NCBI GenBank assembly: GCA_902775605.1
Contig: CACYNE010000025.1
Coordinates: forward strand, 1-39,132
DNA: 39,132 nucleotides
Source: an uncultured Prevotellaceae bacterium
Lineage (GTDB): Bacteria > Bacteroidota > Bacteroidia > Bacteroidales > Bacteroidaceae
Direction of reading: 5' to 3'
Made by a program: the position numbers and the translations under genes. Under the pieces are notes generated by a model. It was not told the origin of the DNA. It did no database searches and saw nothing but the letters and a program-made list of their open reading frames with translations. Below are positions 1 through 7,828 of the stretch, one piece after another; position 1 is the first letter of the stretch, and each line of letters starts with the position of its first letter.

Positions 1-12
1 CTGAAATGATAT

Positions 13-46
13 AAAAAAGCAATGGAGCCCGTTAGGACTCCATTGC
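13..46 (-). terminator. Intrinsic terminator of pyrG
   Basis: Nine-base-pair perfect stem (19-27 with 38-46) with a ten-base loop. Read on the minus strand it is followed by a run of six T (13-18). The stem covers the last codons and stop of pyrG, so the terminator begins inside the coding sequence. Confidence 0.85.
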
Positions 47-1633
47 TGCTTTAATAAAGCTCATAAACAGGGGATGCGGATGCAACACCGTTGATGAGTA
101 TTCTGGATGGAACTGTGTGCCGATGTACCACTTCTTCTCGGGAATCTCGACAATCTCCACGAGGTTGGCAGCGGGGTTGATACCCACGCACTTCATGCCA
201 GCCGACTCATATTCCTCCTGAAATTTGTTGTTGAACTCATAGCGGTGGCGGTGTCTCTCGCTGATGAGTGACTCCTCGCCATAGGCCTCATAGACGCGAC
301 TGCCCTTCACCAACTCGCACTCATAGGCACCCAGACGCATCGTGCCGCCCATCTGGGTGATGCTCTTCTGCTCCTCCATGATGTCAATCACGTTGTGCGG
401 CGTCTCTGCGTCCATCTCGCGACTGTTGGCATCCTGATATCCCAGCACATTCCTTGCAAACTCAATGACCATCATCTGCATGCCCAGACAGATGCCGAAG
501 GTGGGAATGTCGTGACTGCGCGTATATTCGGCAGCGATAATCTTACCCTCGATGCCGCGGTTGCCGAAGCCTGGGCAGACCACGATGCCTGCCATGCCTT
601 TGAGTTGCTCGGCCACGTTCTCCTTGGTAATCTCCTCGCTGTTGATGAAATGCAGCTTCGCCTTCACATCGTTATAGATACCGGCCAGGTTCAGACTCTC
701 GCGAATACTCTTATAGGCATCCTGCAGGTCGTACTTGCCCACCAGACCGATGTGCAACTCGCGCTTGGCCTTGCGCTGCTTCTCCAGGAACTCGCGCCAA
801 GGCTTCATGGCAGGCGTCTCGCCCACGGGGATACCAATCTTGCGCAGGATGGCAGCGTCGAGCCCCTGGTGCTGCATGCTCACCGGCACCTCATAGATAG
901 AGGGCATGTCCTCGCTCTGCACCACACACTCCAGATCCACGTTGCAGAACGAAGCCACCTTCATGCGCATGCCGTCGTCCAGATGGCGCTCCGTGCGCAG
1001 TACGAGGATATCAGGCTGGATGCCCATGCCCTGCAGTTCCTTCACAGAGTGCTGTGTGGGCTTGGTCTTCAACTCGTCGGCAGCCTTCAGATAGGGCACG
1101 TAGGTCAGGTGCACACACACGGCATTGCGGCCCAACTGCCAGCGCAACTGACGGATGGCCTCCATGAAGGGCGCACTCTCAATGTCGCCGATGGTGCCGC
1201 CCACCTCAGTGATGATGAAGTCCAGCTGCTCTTGCTTCTCATCCTCTCTCAGCATTCTCCGTTTAATCTCGTCGGTGATATGGGGCACCACCTGAATGGT
1301 CTTGCCCAGATAGTCGCCGCGACGCTCGCGGTCGATGACGGTCTTGTAGATGCGACCCGTGGTGATGGAGTTGTGGCGGGTGGTGTGGATGCCAGTAAAG
1401 CGCTCGTAGTGTCCCAGGTCCAGGTCGGTCTCCATGCCGTCGGCCGTCACGTAGCACTCACCGTGCTCGTAGGGGTTCAGCGTGCCTGGGTCGATGTTGA
1501 TATAGGGGTCAAACTTCTGGATAGTGACTTGATAGCCGCGTGCCTGCAGCAACTTACCAATGCTGGCGGAAATGATGCCTTTTCCCAGTGAGGAAACGAC
1601 GCCGCCTGTAACGAAGATATACTTTGTGTCCAT
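32..1633 (-). CDS. pyrG: CTP synthase (glutamine-hydrolysing)
   Basis: Converts UTP, ATP and glutamine to CTP in the cytoplasm, the last step of de novo pyrimidine nucleotide synthesis. The 533-residue length fits the family (about 530-550). The N-terminal amidoligase domain carries the GGVVSSLGKG nucleotide loop (residues 10-19). The C-terminal class I glutaminase domain (about 290-530) shows the PGFGNRG oxyanion segment, nucleophile Cys382 in GICLGMQ, and the partners His509 and Glu511 in HPEYSS. The ATG at 1631-1633 lies about 27 bases below a strong promoter and gives the canonical N terminus. It is a single-gene unit, with its own promoter and its own terminator, separated from trxB by a 15-bp terminator hairpin. 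Nothing is missing from the active sites I can see. A long plus-strand reading frame over this gene is a shadow. Confidence 0.98.
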   Translation of the reverse strand: MDTKYIFVTGGVVSSLGKGIISASIGKLLQARGYQVTIQKFDPYINIDPGTLNPYEHGECYVTADGMETDLDLGHYERFTGIHTTRHNSITTGRIYKTVIDRERRGDYLGKTIQVVPHITDEIKRRMLREDEKQEQLDFIITEVGGTIGDIESAPFMEAIRQLRWQLGRNAVCVHLTYVPYLKAADELKTKPTQHSVKELQGMGIQPDILVLRTERHLDDGMRMKVASFCNVDLECVVQSEDMPSIYEVPVSMQHQGLDAAILRKIGIPVGETPAMKPWREFLEKQRKAKRELHIGLVGKYDLQDAYKSIRESLNLAGIYNDVKAKLHFINSEEITKENVAEQLKGMAGIVVCPGFGNRGIEGKIIAAEYTRSHDIPTFGICLGMQMMVIEFARNVLGYQDANSREMDAETPHNVIDIMEEQKSITQMGGTMRLGAYECELVKGSRVYEAYGEESLISERHRHRYEFNNKFQEEYESAGMKCVGINPAANLVEIVEIPEKKWYIGTQFHPEYSSTVLHPHPLFMSFIKAAMES

Positions 1634-1659
1634 AAATCAAAAAACGTATTTATGGACTG

Positions 1660-1690
1660 CAAAGGTAGCCGTTTTTTCACTTCCTGCCAA
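1660..1690 (-). promoter_or_regulatory. pyrG promoter (Bacteroidota type)
   Basis: On the minus strand a TTG (1688-1690) is separated by 20 bases from TACCTTTG (1660-1667), matching the Bacteroidota -33/-7 consensus. The predicted start of transcription leaves a leader of about 20 bases before the pyrG ATG. Confidence 0.8.
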
Positions 1691-1732
1691 TGATAGCCAC
1701 CTTCTTTCAATCTACATTTTGGGGCAAAATAA

Positions 1733-1771
1733 CAATCTGGAAGCAAAACGTCGCTGTTTGCTTCCAGATTG
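1733..1771 (-). terminator. Terminator of the gpx-trxB unit
   Basis: A perfect 15-bp inverted repeat (1733-1747 and 1757-1771) with a nine-base loop lies just past the trxB stop. On the minus strand it is followed by a T-rich stretch. It separates trxB transcription from the pyrG promoter. Confidence 0.85.
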
Positions 1772-1808
1772 CAATGGTTTCTCAGTTGTTTCTTGTCACA
1801 TTCTTCAC

Positions 1809-2741
1809 TCAGGCCAAGAGGAATCTTTCAGCCTCGATGGCTGCCTGACAACCGGTGCCGGCGGCACTGATGGCCTGGCGGTAGGTGGGGTCGGCGCAGT
1901 CGCCTGCCACAAACACTCCGGGAATCTTGGTCTTCGGCGTGCCGTCAATCTTCTTCAGATAGCCCACCTCGTCGGTGTCGAGCCATTCCTTGAAGATGTC
2001 GGTGTTGGGCTTGTGGCCAATGGCCAGGAAGAAGCCGTCGATGGCGATATCCACCATCTCCTCGTCGGGCTCGCCCTTGCGCTTCACCAGATGGGCACCT
2101 TCCACACCTTCTTCGCCGAAGAGGCCCACGGTGTTGTGCTCGAACAGGATCTCGATGTTCTCACGCTCAAAGACGCGCTGCTGCATCACCTTCGAAGCGC
2201 GGAGGTAGTTCTTACGCACAATGAGATACACTTTCTTGCAGAGGCCGCTCAGATAGAGCGCATCCTCGCAGGCTGTGTCACCACCGCCCACCACGGCTAC
2301 GGTCTTCTTACGATAGAAAAATCCGTCGCAGGTGGCACATGCACTGACGCCCATGCCGTTGTATTTCGTCTCGTCGGGCAGTCCTAAGTATTTGGCTGAG
2401 GCTCCCGTAGCGATAATCACGGTGTCGGCCTCAATCTCCTCACCGGCATCGTCCCATGCCTTGTAGGGGGCTTTCGAGAAGTCCACCTTCACAATCTCGC
2501 CATCGCGGATGTCGGTACCGAAACGCTCGGCCTGCTGACGCAGGTCCATCATCATCTGATTGCCATCCACACCCTCGGGATAGCCGGGGAAGTTCTCCAC
2601 CTCGGTGGTCTGGGTCAGCTGACCGCCAGGCTGCAGACCACAGTACTCCACGGGCTGCAGGTTGGCTCTTGAGGCATAGATGGCTGCGGTATAGCCCGCA
2701 GGGCCGCTGCCAATGATTAAACACTTTGTTTTCATAGTCAT
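1809..2741 (-). CDS. trxB: Thioredoxin-disulfide reductase
   Basis: FAD/NADPH enzyme that reduces thioredoxin in the cytoplasm. At 310 residues it is the usual low-molecular-weight bacterial form. Visible motifs in order: FAD-binding GSGPAG at 11-16, the redox-active CATC at 135-138 followed by DGFF, the NADPH-binding GGGDTA at 152-157, and the C-terminal VFVAGDCAD FAD motif. Two in-frame ATG codons (2739-2741 and 2733-2735) are both possible starts; they differ by two residues. It starts 14 bases below the stop of the glutathione peroxidase gene on the same strand, so the two probably form an oxidative-stress transcript that stops at the hairpin at 1733-1771. Confidence 0.97.
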   Translation of the reverse strand: MTMKTKCLIIGSGPAGYTAAIYASRANLQPVEYCGLQPGGQLTQTTEVENFPGYPEGVDGNQMMMDLRQQAERFGTDIRDGEIVKVDFSKAPYKAWDDAGEEIEADTVIIATGASAKYLGLPDETKYNGMGVSACATCDGFFYRKKTVAVVGGGDTACEDALYLSGLCKKVYLIVRKNYLRASKVMQQRVFERENIEILFEHNTVGLFGEEGVEGAHLVKRKGEPDEEMVDIAIDGFFLAIGHKPNTDIFKEWLDTDEVGYLKKIDGTPKTKIPGVFVAGDCADPTYRQAISAAGTGCQAAIEAERFLLA

Positions 2742-2755
2742 CAGTGCTAAATTAA

Positions 2756-3307
2756 TTATTTCAGCAGTTCTTCAATCTGCTTCGCAATATTCTCAATCTT
2801 CTCTGTGGGCTCGAAGCGGGCAATGACCTGTCCCTTCTTGCTGATGAGGAACTTGGTGAAGTTCCACTTGATGTCGGGCGTCTCCTTGTAGTTGGGGGTT
2901 GATTTGCTCAGCATGTCGTCCAGGATATGGGCAATGGGATGCTCCATGTCCCATCCGGCAAAACCCTTCTGCTCCTGCAGGAACTTGAACAGGGGCTCGG
3001 CATCGTCACCGTTCACCTTCACCTTCTTGAAGCGGGGGAACTCGGTGCCGAAGTTCAGCTTACAGAAATCATGGATGCTCTCGTCGGTGCCGGGAGCCTG
3101 CTGGCCAAACTGGTTACAGGGGAAGTCCAGGATCTCGAAGCCCTGGCTGTGATACTGCTCATACAGCTTCTCCAGCTCCTCGTATTGTGGTGTGAATCCG
3201 CACTTGGTGGCTGTGTTCACAATGAGCAGCACCTCGTTGGCATACTCCTTCAGTGAAACGTCCTTACCTTTTCTGTCCTTGACAGTGAACTCATAAACAG
3301 TTTTCAT
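2756..3307 (-). CDS. Glutathione peroxidase family protein (Cys type)
   Basis: Thiol peroxidase of the GPx family, 183 residues, the normal length. The peroxidatic residue is Cys36 in NTATKCGFTPQY, where animal enzymes carry selenocysteine. The second signature (LDFPCNQFGQQAPGT, about 60-74) supplies the catalytic Gln, and WNFTKFL supplies the Trp. Cys82 (HDFCKLNFG) is placed where bacterial GPx enzymes hold the resolving Cys, so the enzyme is likely thioredoxin-dependent rather than glutathione-dependent, which agrees with trxB being the next gene. There is no signal peptide, so it should be cytoplasmic. I see no clear promoter just upstream; it could be read through from the nuclease gene 45 bases away. 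Confidence 0.93.
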   Translation of the reverse strand: MKTVYEFTVKDRKGKDVSLKEYANEVLLIVNTATKCGFTPQYEELEKLYEQYHSQGFEILDFPCNQFGQQAPGTDESIHDFCKLNFGTEFPRFKKVKVNGDDAEPLFKFLQEQKGFAGWDMEHPIAHILDDMLSKSTPNYKETPDIKWNFTKFLISKKGQVIARFEPTEKIENIAKQIEELLK

Positions 3308-3352
3308 TGTTTTTTTTCTTGTTATTTGGTTAGTTTGATTTTGTTATTATTC

Positions 3353-4300
3353 CTATTTGGTCAGGTTCCACAGACGCTTGATGGTGGCCAGGTCCTGTGT
3401 CTCTACAGCACTCTCGATGTCGTCCGGCAGGTTGCAGAAGAAGTCGATGTTCGTCTTCTCCTCCAGGGTCTTGATGTTGCAGGCATAAGAATACAACTTG
3501 TCGCCTGAGTGGTCACTGTTGATGTGCTCCACCCAGAAGGCCATCGCCTGATAACTGTTGTTCTTCTTCAGAAGCAGGGCCATGAAGAAATAGCGGGGCA
3601 CGATGAAGCCACTTCTGGTGCGGCAGAGGATGTCGTTCTCGCGGTCGATGGTGCCGCCCTTCACCACAAACAATGTGTCGTTGCCGGTGACGTTCTTGCC
3701 CCAGTCGTTGCGAACAAACGATTCCATCTTGCTCCACAGCTTGCCGTTGAACTTGTCACCCTGGGGAAACATGTTCGACATATAGAACGTCTGGCCGTTG
3801 GCCTCTTTTGATGCCATGCGGTCTTCCGAGGCGCAGATATGTCCGCGCTGGAAATAGGTAAATCCTTTGTCGGGATAGCTGCTGCCGCTGAACTCGCCCG
3901 TCACGCTGGGCTGCTCCTTATAGGGAATCTTGGGGTCCAACTGGAAGGGGTCGCCGCTCCAGGTCTTGCCTTCCCATGAGGCACCGTCCCATTGGTTGCG
4001 GCTCCAGTTCTTCACCTTGTTGCTCTTGGTGAAATAATAGCATGTCCAGCGTTGTGCCTTCAGCTGATGGTCCCATTCCAGCGAATAGGTGTCGCCAAAA
4101 GCAGACGTAGAGTGGGTAATTACATCGCTCTTACCACCCTTTACCTTAGGAAACTGCAGTCCTGCATAGGCAGGCGCGTTCCTGTTGACGTTAGCCGACT
4201 GTGAGCCAGATGACTGACCGCCATCTCCATCGTCGCTGTCATCGCAACCAGCAATGATCGTGGCGAAAACGAGTAGCGAAAGAACTTTGAAAAGCTTCAT
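3353..4300 (-). CDS. DNA/RNA non-specific endonuclease lipoprotein
   Basis: Predicted surface or periplasmic nuclease of the beta-beta-alpha-metal Endonuclease_NS family, 315 residues. The N terminus is a lipoprotein signal with lipobox IAGC (Cys19), followed by a flexible Asp/Gly/Ser-rich linker (20-35). The catalytic segment reads QRGHICASEDR (151-161), with His154 as general base. The metal-ligand Asn is in YMSNMFPQ (Asn176). Most family members have DRGH; here the first residue is Gln, a substitution seen at a non-catalytic position. Family enzymes cut DNA and RNA without sequence preference. With the secreted nuclease at 11505 and the TonB receptor at 8772 it may take part in nucleic acid scavenging, though it is not in their operon. 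Confidence 0.92.
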   Translation of the reverse strand: MKLFKVLSLLVFATIIAGCDDSDDGDGGQSSGSQSANVNRNAPAYAGLQFPKVKGGKSDVITHSTSAFGDTYSLEWDHQLKAQRWTCYYFTKSNKVKNWSRNQWDGASWEGKTWSGDPFQLDPKIPYKEQPSVTGEFSGSSYPDKGFTYFQRGHICASEDRMASKEANGQTFYMSNMFPQGDKFNGKLWSKMESFVRNDWGKNVTGNDTLFVVKGGTIDRENDILCRTRSGFIVPRYFFMALLLKKNNSYQAMAFWVEHINSDHSGDKLYSYACNIKTLEEKTNIDFFCNLPDDIESAVETQDLATIKRLWNLTK

Positions 4301-4321
4301 TTGTTTCTGTGTATAACCAAT

Positions 4322-4365
4322 GAAGGTGCGTACAAGGCATATGCAACTACCCTGGACGCACCTTC
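4322..4365 (-). terminator. Hairpin between rpmE2 and the nuclease gene
   Basis: A ten-base-pair perfect stem (4322-4331 with 4356-4365) encloses a 24-base loop. It sits where transcription of the L31 gene should stop, but no T run follows it on the minus strand, so it may be a weak or factor-dependent terminator. Confidence 0.45.
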
Positions 4366-4391
4366 TGTAAGTGTCATTTCCTAGAAATATC

Positions 4392-4612
4392 TTACTTCTT
4401 CGAAGCCTTACCGTAGCGGCTCATGAACTTATCGACGCGACCAGCGGTGTCGACGAGCTTGCTCTTTCTACTTTTACCACGGGGTAAGTTTCGCCTTCGA
4501 ACTCTACAGTGTCGTTAGTCTTTGCAGTAGACTTCGTAAGGAACATATCGCCGTTGGACATGTCCTTGAACACGACGGGGCGATAGTTTTCGGGATGAAT
4601 TCCTTTTTTCAT
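4392..4612 (-). pseudogene. rpmE2: Ribosomal protein L31 type B, frameshifted
   Basis: The first part (from ATG at 4610-4612) reads [20 protein letters not shown] and continues to YPVVKVE, a clear type B L31. The reading frame then changes: the in-frame product goes on with unrelated residues and stops at 4421. In the next frame the authentic C terminus [20 protein letters not shown] runs to a TAA at 4392-4394. The joint lacks the conserved segment that in this family reads about VSSKSHPFYTG. The arithmetic fits a 34-base deletion: 221 bases remain and 255 would give the usual 84 residues. Either the gene is really broken or the assembly lost 34 bases here. The promoter is intact. L31 type B is the zinc-independent form, dispensable when another L31 gene exists. 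Confidence 0.85.
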
Positions 4613-4674
4613 TTTGTTTTTATAATTGATGATAAATATATGTTCTTTTCGCACACATAGTGCCAATCAGGGTG

Positions 4675-4706
4675 CAAAGGTACTAACTTTTTTTGAATCT
4701 CGCAAA
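4675..4706 (-). promoter_or_regulatory. rpmE2 promoter
   Basis: On the minus strand TTTG (4703-4706), 20 bases, TACCTTTG (4675-4682): a full match to the Bacteroidota promoter, about 63 bases above the L31 start. Confidence 0.8.
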
Positions 4707-4798
4707 CTTTTACTCCTTTTTTTGGATTTTCACCTTTTTATATATACTCCTTTCTGTTAATCTTTTGTAATACCTGACCCATGTCATCGTTTTCTTTG

Positions 4799-4806
4799 TA
4801 CCTTTG
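4799..4806 (+). promoter_or_regulatory. -7 element of the first RAYT gene
   Basis: TACCTTTG lies 24 bases before the ATG at 4831. No good TTTG is found 19-21 bases upstream, so the -33 half is weak. Confidence 0.6.
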
Positions 4807-4830
4807 CATTTGCAAACCAAAGGCTTTAAC

Positions 4831-5850
4831 ATGAATGAAGAGCAAATAGAACAGAGGAAGCACTTTGCTGGCGATAAGGTTCCTTCCATGCAGCGGCGTC
4901 ATGACCGCCATGACTATACGGAAAAGTGCTTCTATATGGTGACGATGACCACAGAGGACCGTCGCCCGTTGTTGGGCGAGCTGACGGGCAGGTGCGAGGC
5001 AGAGCTTGGGGCTGTGGATGCGCCGGCTGTTGCCCTGTCGGCCTTGGGGCAGGCAGTGAATGAGGCCTGGTCGGCCATCAGCAGCTATTACCCGCAAGTG
5101 GCTGTCATTGCGGGGCAGGTGATGCCAGACCATTTTCATGGCATCCTGTTCTTCCGTGAGCAGACCGACGGCCTGCACCTGGGCCATGTGATACGGGGCT
5201 TCAAGGCCGCCACCAACCGGGCCTTCCGTGCTCTTTGCCCTTCCCTGTGTGCTGCGACATTGTCGCAGCCTACGATGGAAGGACGGAAAGACCCCGGCCT
5301 GCTGTGGAGCAAGGGCTACAACGACCGCATCCTCTACAGCTATTCTCAGTTGGATCGTTGGAAGGCGTATCTTCTTGACAACCCGCGGCGGTTGCTGGTC
5401 AAGCGCCAGCATCCCGAGTTCTTTCGTGTGCAGCGCAACCTGCAGTTTGCGGGCCTCTCTTTCTCCGCCATTGGCAATCGCTTCCTGCTTGACCATCCAG
5501 TGAAGCTGCAGGTGCAGTGCTCGCGGCGTATAACGCCCGAGGCATTGGAGCAGCGGAAGAGCGACCTGCTGGCGGCTGCTGCCCAGGGTGCTGTGCTAGT
5601 CTCTCCTTCAGTCTCTCCGGGCGAGAAGGCCATCATGCGTGCCGCCTTTGAGGCTGGTTATCCTCTGGTGATCCTTCAGGAGAACGGCTTCACAGACCTG
5701 GCGAAGCCCGGCGGTGCGCGTTTTGATGCTTGCGCCCGCGGCCAGCTCCTCCTCCTGGCTCCCTGGGAGCATCATAATGAGCGCATCGTGATCCGCCGTG
5801 ACCAGTGCCTGATGCTCAATGAGATGGCAAGACGAATCTGCGAACAGTGA
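4831..5850 (+). CDS. REP-associated tyrosine transposase-like protein (HUH/Y1) with extra C-terminal domain
   Basis: Single-strand DNA nuclease family that in other bacteria cuts and moves REP hairpins. The 339-residue protein starts at ATG 4831; an upstream TTG in frame lies within the promoter and is rejected. Residues 20-50 match the RAYT N terminus (RRHDRHDYTEKCFYMVTMTT then RRPLLGEL). The HUH motif is MPDHFHG (His101, His103). The candidate nucleophile is Tyr180 in KAYLLDNPRR. Beyond about residue 225 comes a domain absent from ordinary RAYTs: hydrophobic strand, VSPSVSPGEKAI, GYPLVILQENGF, a KPGG turn, LLLLAPWE, then LMLNEMARRI. Its alternating strands and Gly/Pro turns suggest a Rossmann-like fold, possibly related to DprA/SLOG proteins; that is inference. 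The same module ends the protein at 26481-27833. No TnpB partner is present. Confidence 0.88.
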   Translation: MNEEQIEQRKHFAGDKVPSMQRRHDRHDYTEKCFYMVTMTTEDRRPLLGELTGRCEAELGAVDAPAVALSALGQAVNEAWSAISSYYPQVAVIAGQVMPDHFHGILFFREQTDGLHLGHVIRGFKAATNRAFRALCPSLCAATLSQPTMEGRKDPGLLWSKGYNDRILYSYSQLDRWKAYLLDNPRRLLVKRQHPEFFRVQRNLQFAGLSFSAIGNRFLLDHPVKLQVQCSRRITPEALEQRKSDLLAAAAQGAVLVSPSVSPGEKAIMRAAFEAGYPLVILQENGFTDLAKPGGARFDACARGQLLLLAPWEHHNERIVIRRDQCLMLNEMARRICEQ

Positions 5851-5871
5851 TTCGCAATCACCATTTTTTTT
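5847..5871 (+). terminator. Terminator of the first RAYT gene
   Basis: GTGATT (5847-5852), a three-base loop and AATCAC (5856-5861) are followed by eight T. The stem overlaps the stop codon. Confidence 0.75.
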
Positions 5872-5876
5872 GTTTG

Positions 5877-5948
5877 CGTAGGAAAATTTACGGATACACG
5901 TAGAAAAACTTAATAGTACACGTAGGAGTAATTACTGGTACGTGTACT
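5877..5948. repeat. GTAG-containing 22-base repeats ending in a 34-base palindrome
   Basis: CGTAG starts at 5877, 5899 and 5921, an exact 22-base period, with related A/T-rich spacers ending in TACA. The last unit becomes a nearly perfect palindrome, 5915-5948: arm AGTACACGTA (5915-5924), centre AGTAATTACT (5927-5936), arm TACGTGTACT (5939-5948), spoiled only by the two GG pairs between them. E. coli TnpA-REP recognises a GTAG tetranucleotide next to a hairpin, so this is a plausible target of the adjacent protein. Confidence 0.75.
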
Positions 5949-5957
5949 AAAAATAAA

Positions 5958-5986
5958 CGGGCTGCATCCGTGAAAGGTGCAGCCCG
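5958..5986 (-). terminator. Terminator of the TonB receptor-lipoprotein operon
   Basis: CGGGCTGCA (5958-5966) pairs perfectly with TGCAGCCCG (5978-5986); on the minus strand a T-rich tract follows. It lies 22 bases beyond the stop of the last lipoprotein gene. Confidence 0.85.
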
Positions 5987-6007
5987 AATATAATATAGGT
6001 AAAAGGA

Positions 6008-7801
6008 CTATTCAACAGATACAACATCCATTTCCCATGTACCAGCAGATTCTGTAGAGCTGGTGTACTTGAATGCAATCTTCACGTTGCTCTTTCCGGC
6101 GAATGCAGACAGGTCGGCAGAAGAATCAACGAAGGTCCAGCTTAATGATGCGGGCCAGTCAGTAACTGTCAACTCAGTCCACTGAGTGCCATCGGTAGAA
6201 GCAAGAACCTTGCATTGTGTCTTGCTGGTATCAAGATCCTTAAACTTGTTGAGAGCGTGGTGAATCTTCAATGTGGCTTTCGTTGTTTTGCTGAGGTCGA
6301 TTGCAGGAGAAATGAGCCAAGCTTCACTGGCATAACAGGTGTTATTCGCAAATGCTGTAGCCTTCATTCCATATTTAGAATCAAAACTCCATACAGCTGT
6401 TAATGCATCGTCTTTGCTCTTGGTATCAATAGTCCAATCTCCCTGACTTCCTTTAGCCTTAAAATCTATGCTGTAAATAGAACCAGTTTCGTCACCGCCA
6501 GTGTTGCCACCTTCAGGATTTGTTCCAATCTCGGTGCCACCAAGGATAGCGAAGGTTACAGACTTCAAACCAGTGACACTGAAGTATTTTTCAATGTTGC
6601 CATAGAGGGTAACCTCCTTCTTGTAGTTGCCGGCATTGTCCACCAGGTTCAGTGCAGTACGTACAGCACCTGTGGGCAGCTGAACGGGCATACACTTGGT
6701 GATGTCGGTTTCATCAGCAGAAGCAGCAATCAGTACGTTTGATGCAGTGGCGGTCTCGGCGCTGAACTTAGCGTCGGTAGTTGCTTTACCATCAATGCTA
6801 CCTACGATGAAGCCCTTGACATAAACACCAGTGCCACTGGCTGCTGCGAGAGCTGCAGTAACGTTGTAGGGAGAAGCAGCAGTGCCATTGCCTTCGCTGG
6901 TAGAAGTTCCGCCGCCATTGCCACCATTGCTTCCATTGAGCGAATAGATAGAGCTGCCCTGAGCGAACTGGGGAGTGTTGCCTTTGTAGTTGACGAGCTT
7001 ACCAGTGATGATGACCTCGTCGCCTACCTTAATCTCGTCAGTAGCCTTGAACTTAGCACCATTGAGAGAGTAGCCACGATAAACCTGGAGGGCGTTATCC
7101 TCAGTGCCGTCGTCAGAGATAGAGTAGGTGGCATTGCCATACTGGCCAGTATCCACTTCCTTGATAGCGCAGATCTTACCCTTGACATAGCCCACGGGTG
7201 ATTGCTTGTCGGCAGCCAGTGCGTTGGTGTAAGCCAGAGCCTCAACCACGGTGAGGGGCTTTTCTACAGTACCCGGAGTAGCGGGCGTTTCAGAACTGCC
7301 GCCTTCGCCCTTCTTGTAGAATACAAGTTTGTTGCCCTGGTCAAACTCCATGGTGCCCTTGTAGTTCTTAATCTTACCGCATACAGTCACTGAGTCACCA
7401 ACCTGCAGGTCAGTGTCAGCTTCAACGTCAGCACCATCAAGCAACTTTCCGCGATAGACATAGAAACGGTTGCTGCCCTTGGCATCGTCAGAGATATAAT
7501 AGGTGGCGTTCTTATATGTGGCAGAGATATCTGTGGTCTCGGTTACGATACCAGTCACATACACGTCCTCGCTGTTGTTGAAGAACTCACCGTCACCCAG
7601 GCTGGCGGTCTGCTCGATGATAGCAGCCACGTTATAGGGGTCGGTTGCGGTGCCGCTGCCTGCAGGCTCAATGACTACCTCGGGCTCTGAGGGCTTGATC
7701 TGGTCGTACGGATTGTTGTACGGCTCGGGTACATCTTCACAGGAAGTGAAGGTGAATGCTGCGATGGACAAGGCCATCATGCTATAAAATATCTTTTTCA
7801 T
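6008..7801 (-). CDS. Multidomain surface lipoprotein with OB-fold-like repeats
   Basis: Exported lipoprotein of 597 residues with signal peptide and lipobox TSC (Cys20). After a Pro-rich linker there are three related modules. The first two (about 45-165 and 185-290) share the order YVTGIV or GYVKGKI, ATYYISDD or ATYSISDD, FYVYRG or LQVYRG, VGDSVTVCGKIKNYKGT or VGDEVIITGKLVNYKGN, the pattern of OB-fold lipoproteins in Bacteroidota. The third (about 305-425, from GTAASPYNVTAAL) is of DUF6359-like type. The C-terminal part (about 445-597) looks like a jelly-roll domain ending in WEMDVVSVE. Gly/Ser-rich linkers join the modules. It is the last gene of an operon, 27 bases after the DUF5689-type lipoprotein. 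OB folds often bind nucleic acid or sugars; which applies here is not shown by the sequence. Confidence 0.85.
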   Translation of the reverse strand: MKKIFYSMMALSIAAFTFTSCEDVPEPYNNPYDQIKPSEPEVVIEPAGSGTATDPYNVAAIIEQTASLGDGEFFNNSEDVYVTGIVTETTDISATYKNATYYISDDAKGSNRFYVYRGKLLDGADVEADTDLQVGDSVTVCGKIKNYKGTMEFDQGNKLVFYKKGEGGSSETPATPGTVEKPLTVVEALAYTNALAADKQSPVGYVKGKICAIKEVDTGQYGNATYSISDDGTEDNALQVYRGYSLNGAKFKATDEIKVGDEVIITGKLVNYKGNTPQFAQGSSIYSLNGSNGGNGGGTSTSEGNGTAASPYNVTAALAAASGTGVYVKGFIVGSIDGKATTDAKFSAETATASNVLIAASADETDITKCMPVQLPTGAVRTALNLVDNAGNYKKEVTLYGNIEKYFSVTGLKSVTFAILGGTEIGTNPEGGNTGGDETGSIYSIDFKAKGSQGDWTIDTKSKDDALTAVWSFDSKYGMKATAFANNTCYASEAWLISPAIDLSKTTKATLKIHHALNKFKDLDTSKTQCKVLASTDGTQWTELTVTDWPASLSWTFVDSSADLSAFAGKSNVKIAFKYTSSTESAGTWEMDVVSVE

Positions 7802-7828
7802 AATAGAACTTTTTTTCTTTGTTACTTT

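Noticed and set aside
395-1591. 398-codon open frame on the plus strand over pyrG
   Set aside because: Shadow of the CTP synthase gene: the opposite strand has all catalytic motifs, promoter and terminator, while this frame gives His/Leu/Ala-rich sequence of no known family.
4804-4830. Upstream TTG start for the first RAYT gene
   Set aside because: It falls inside the TACCTTTG promoter box; the ATG at 4831 has a normal leader.
4831-5850. IS200/IS605 insertion sequence
   Set aside because: No TnpB gene, no flanking left/right ends seen, and the protein resembles the RAYT branch with an added domain.
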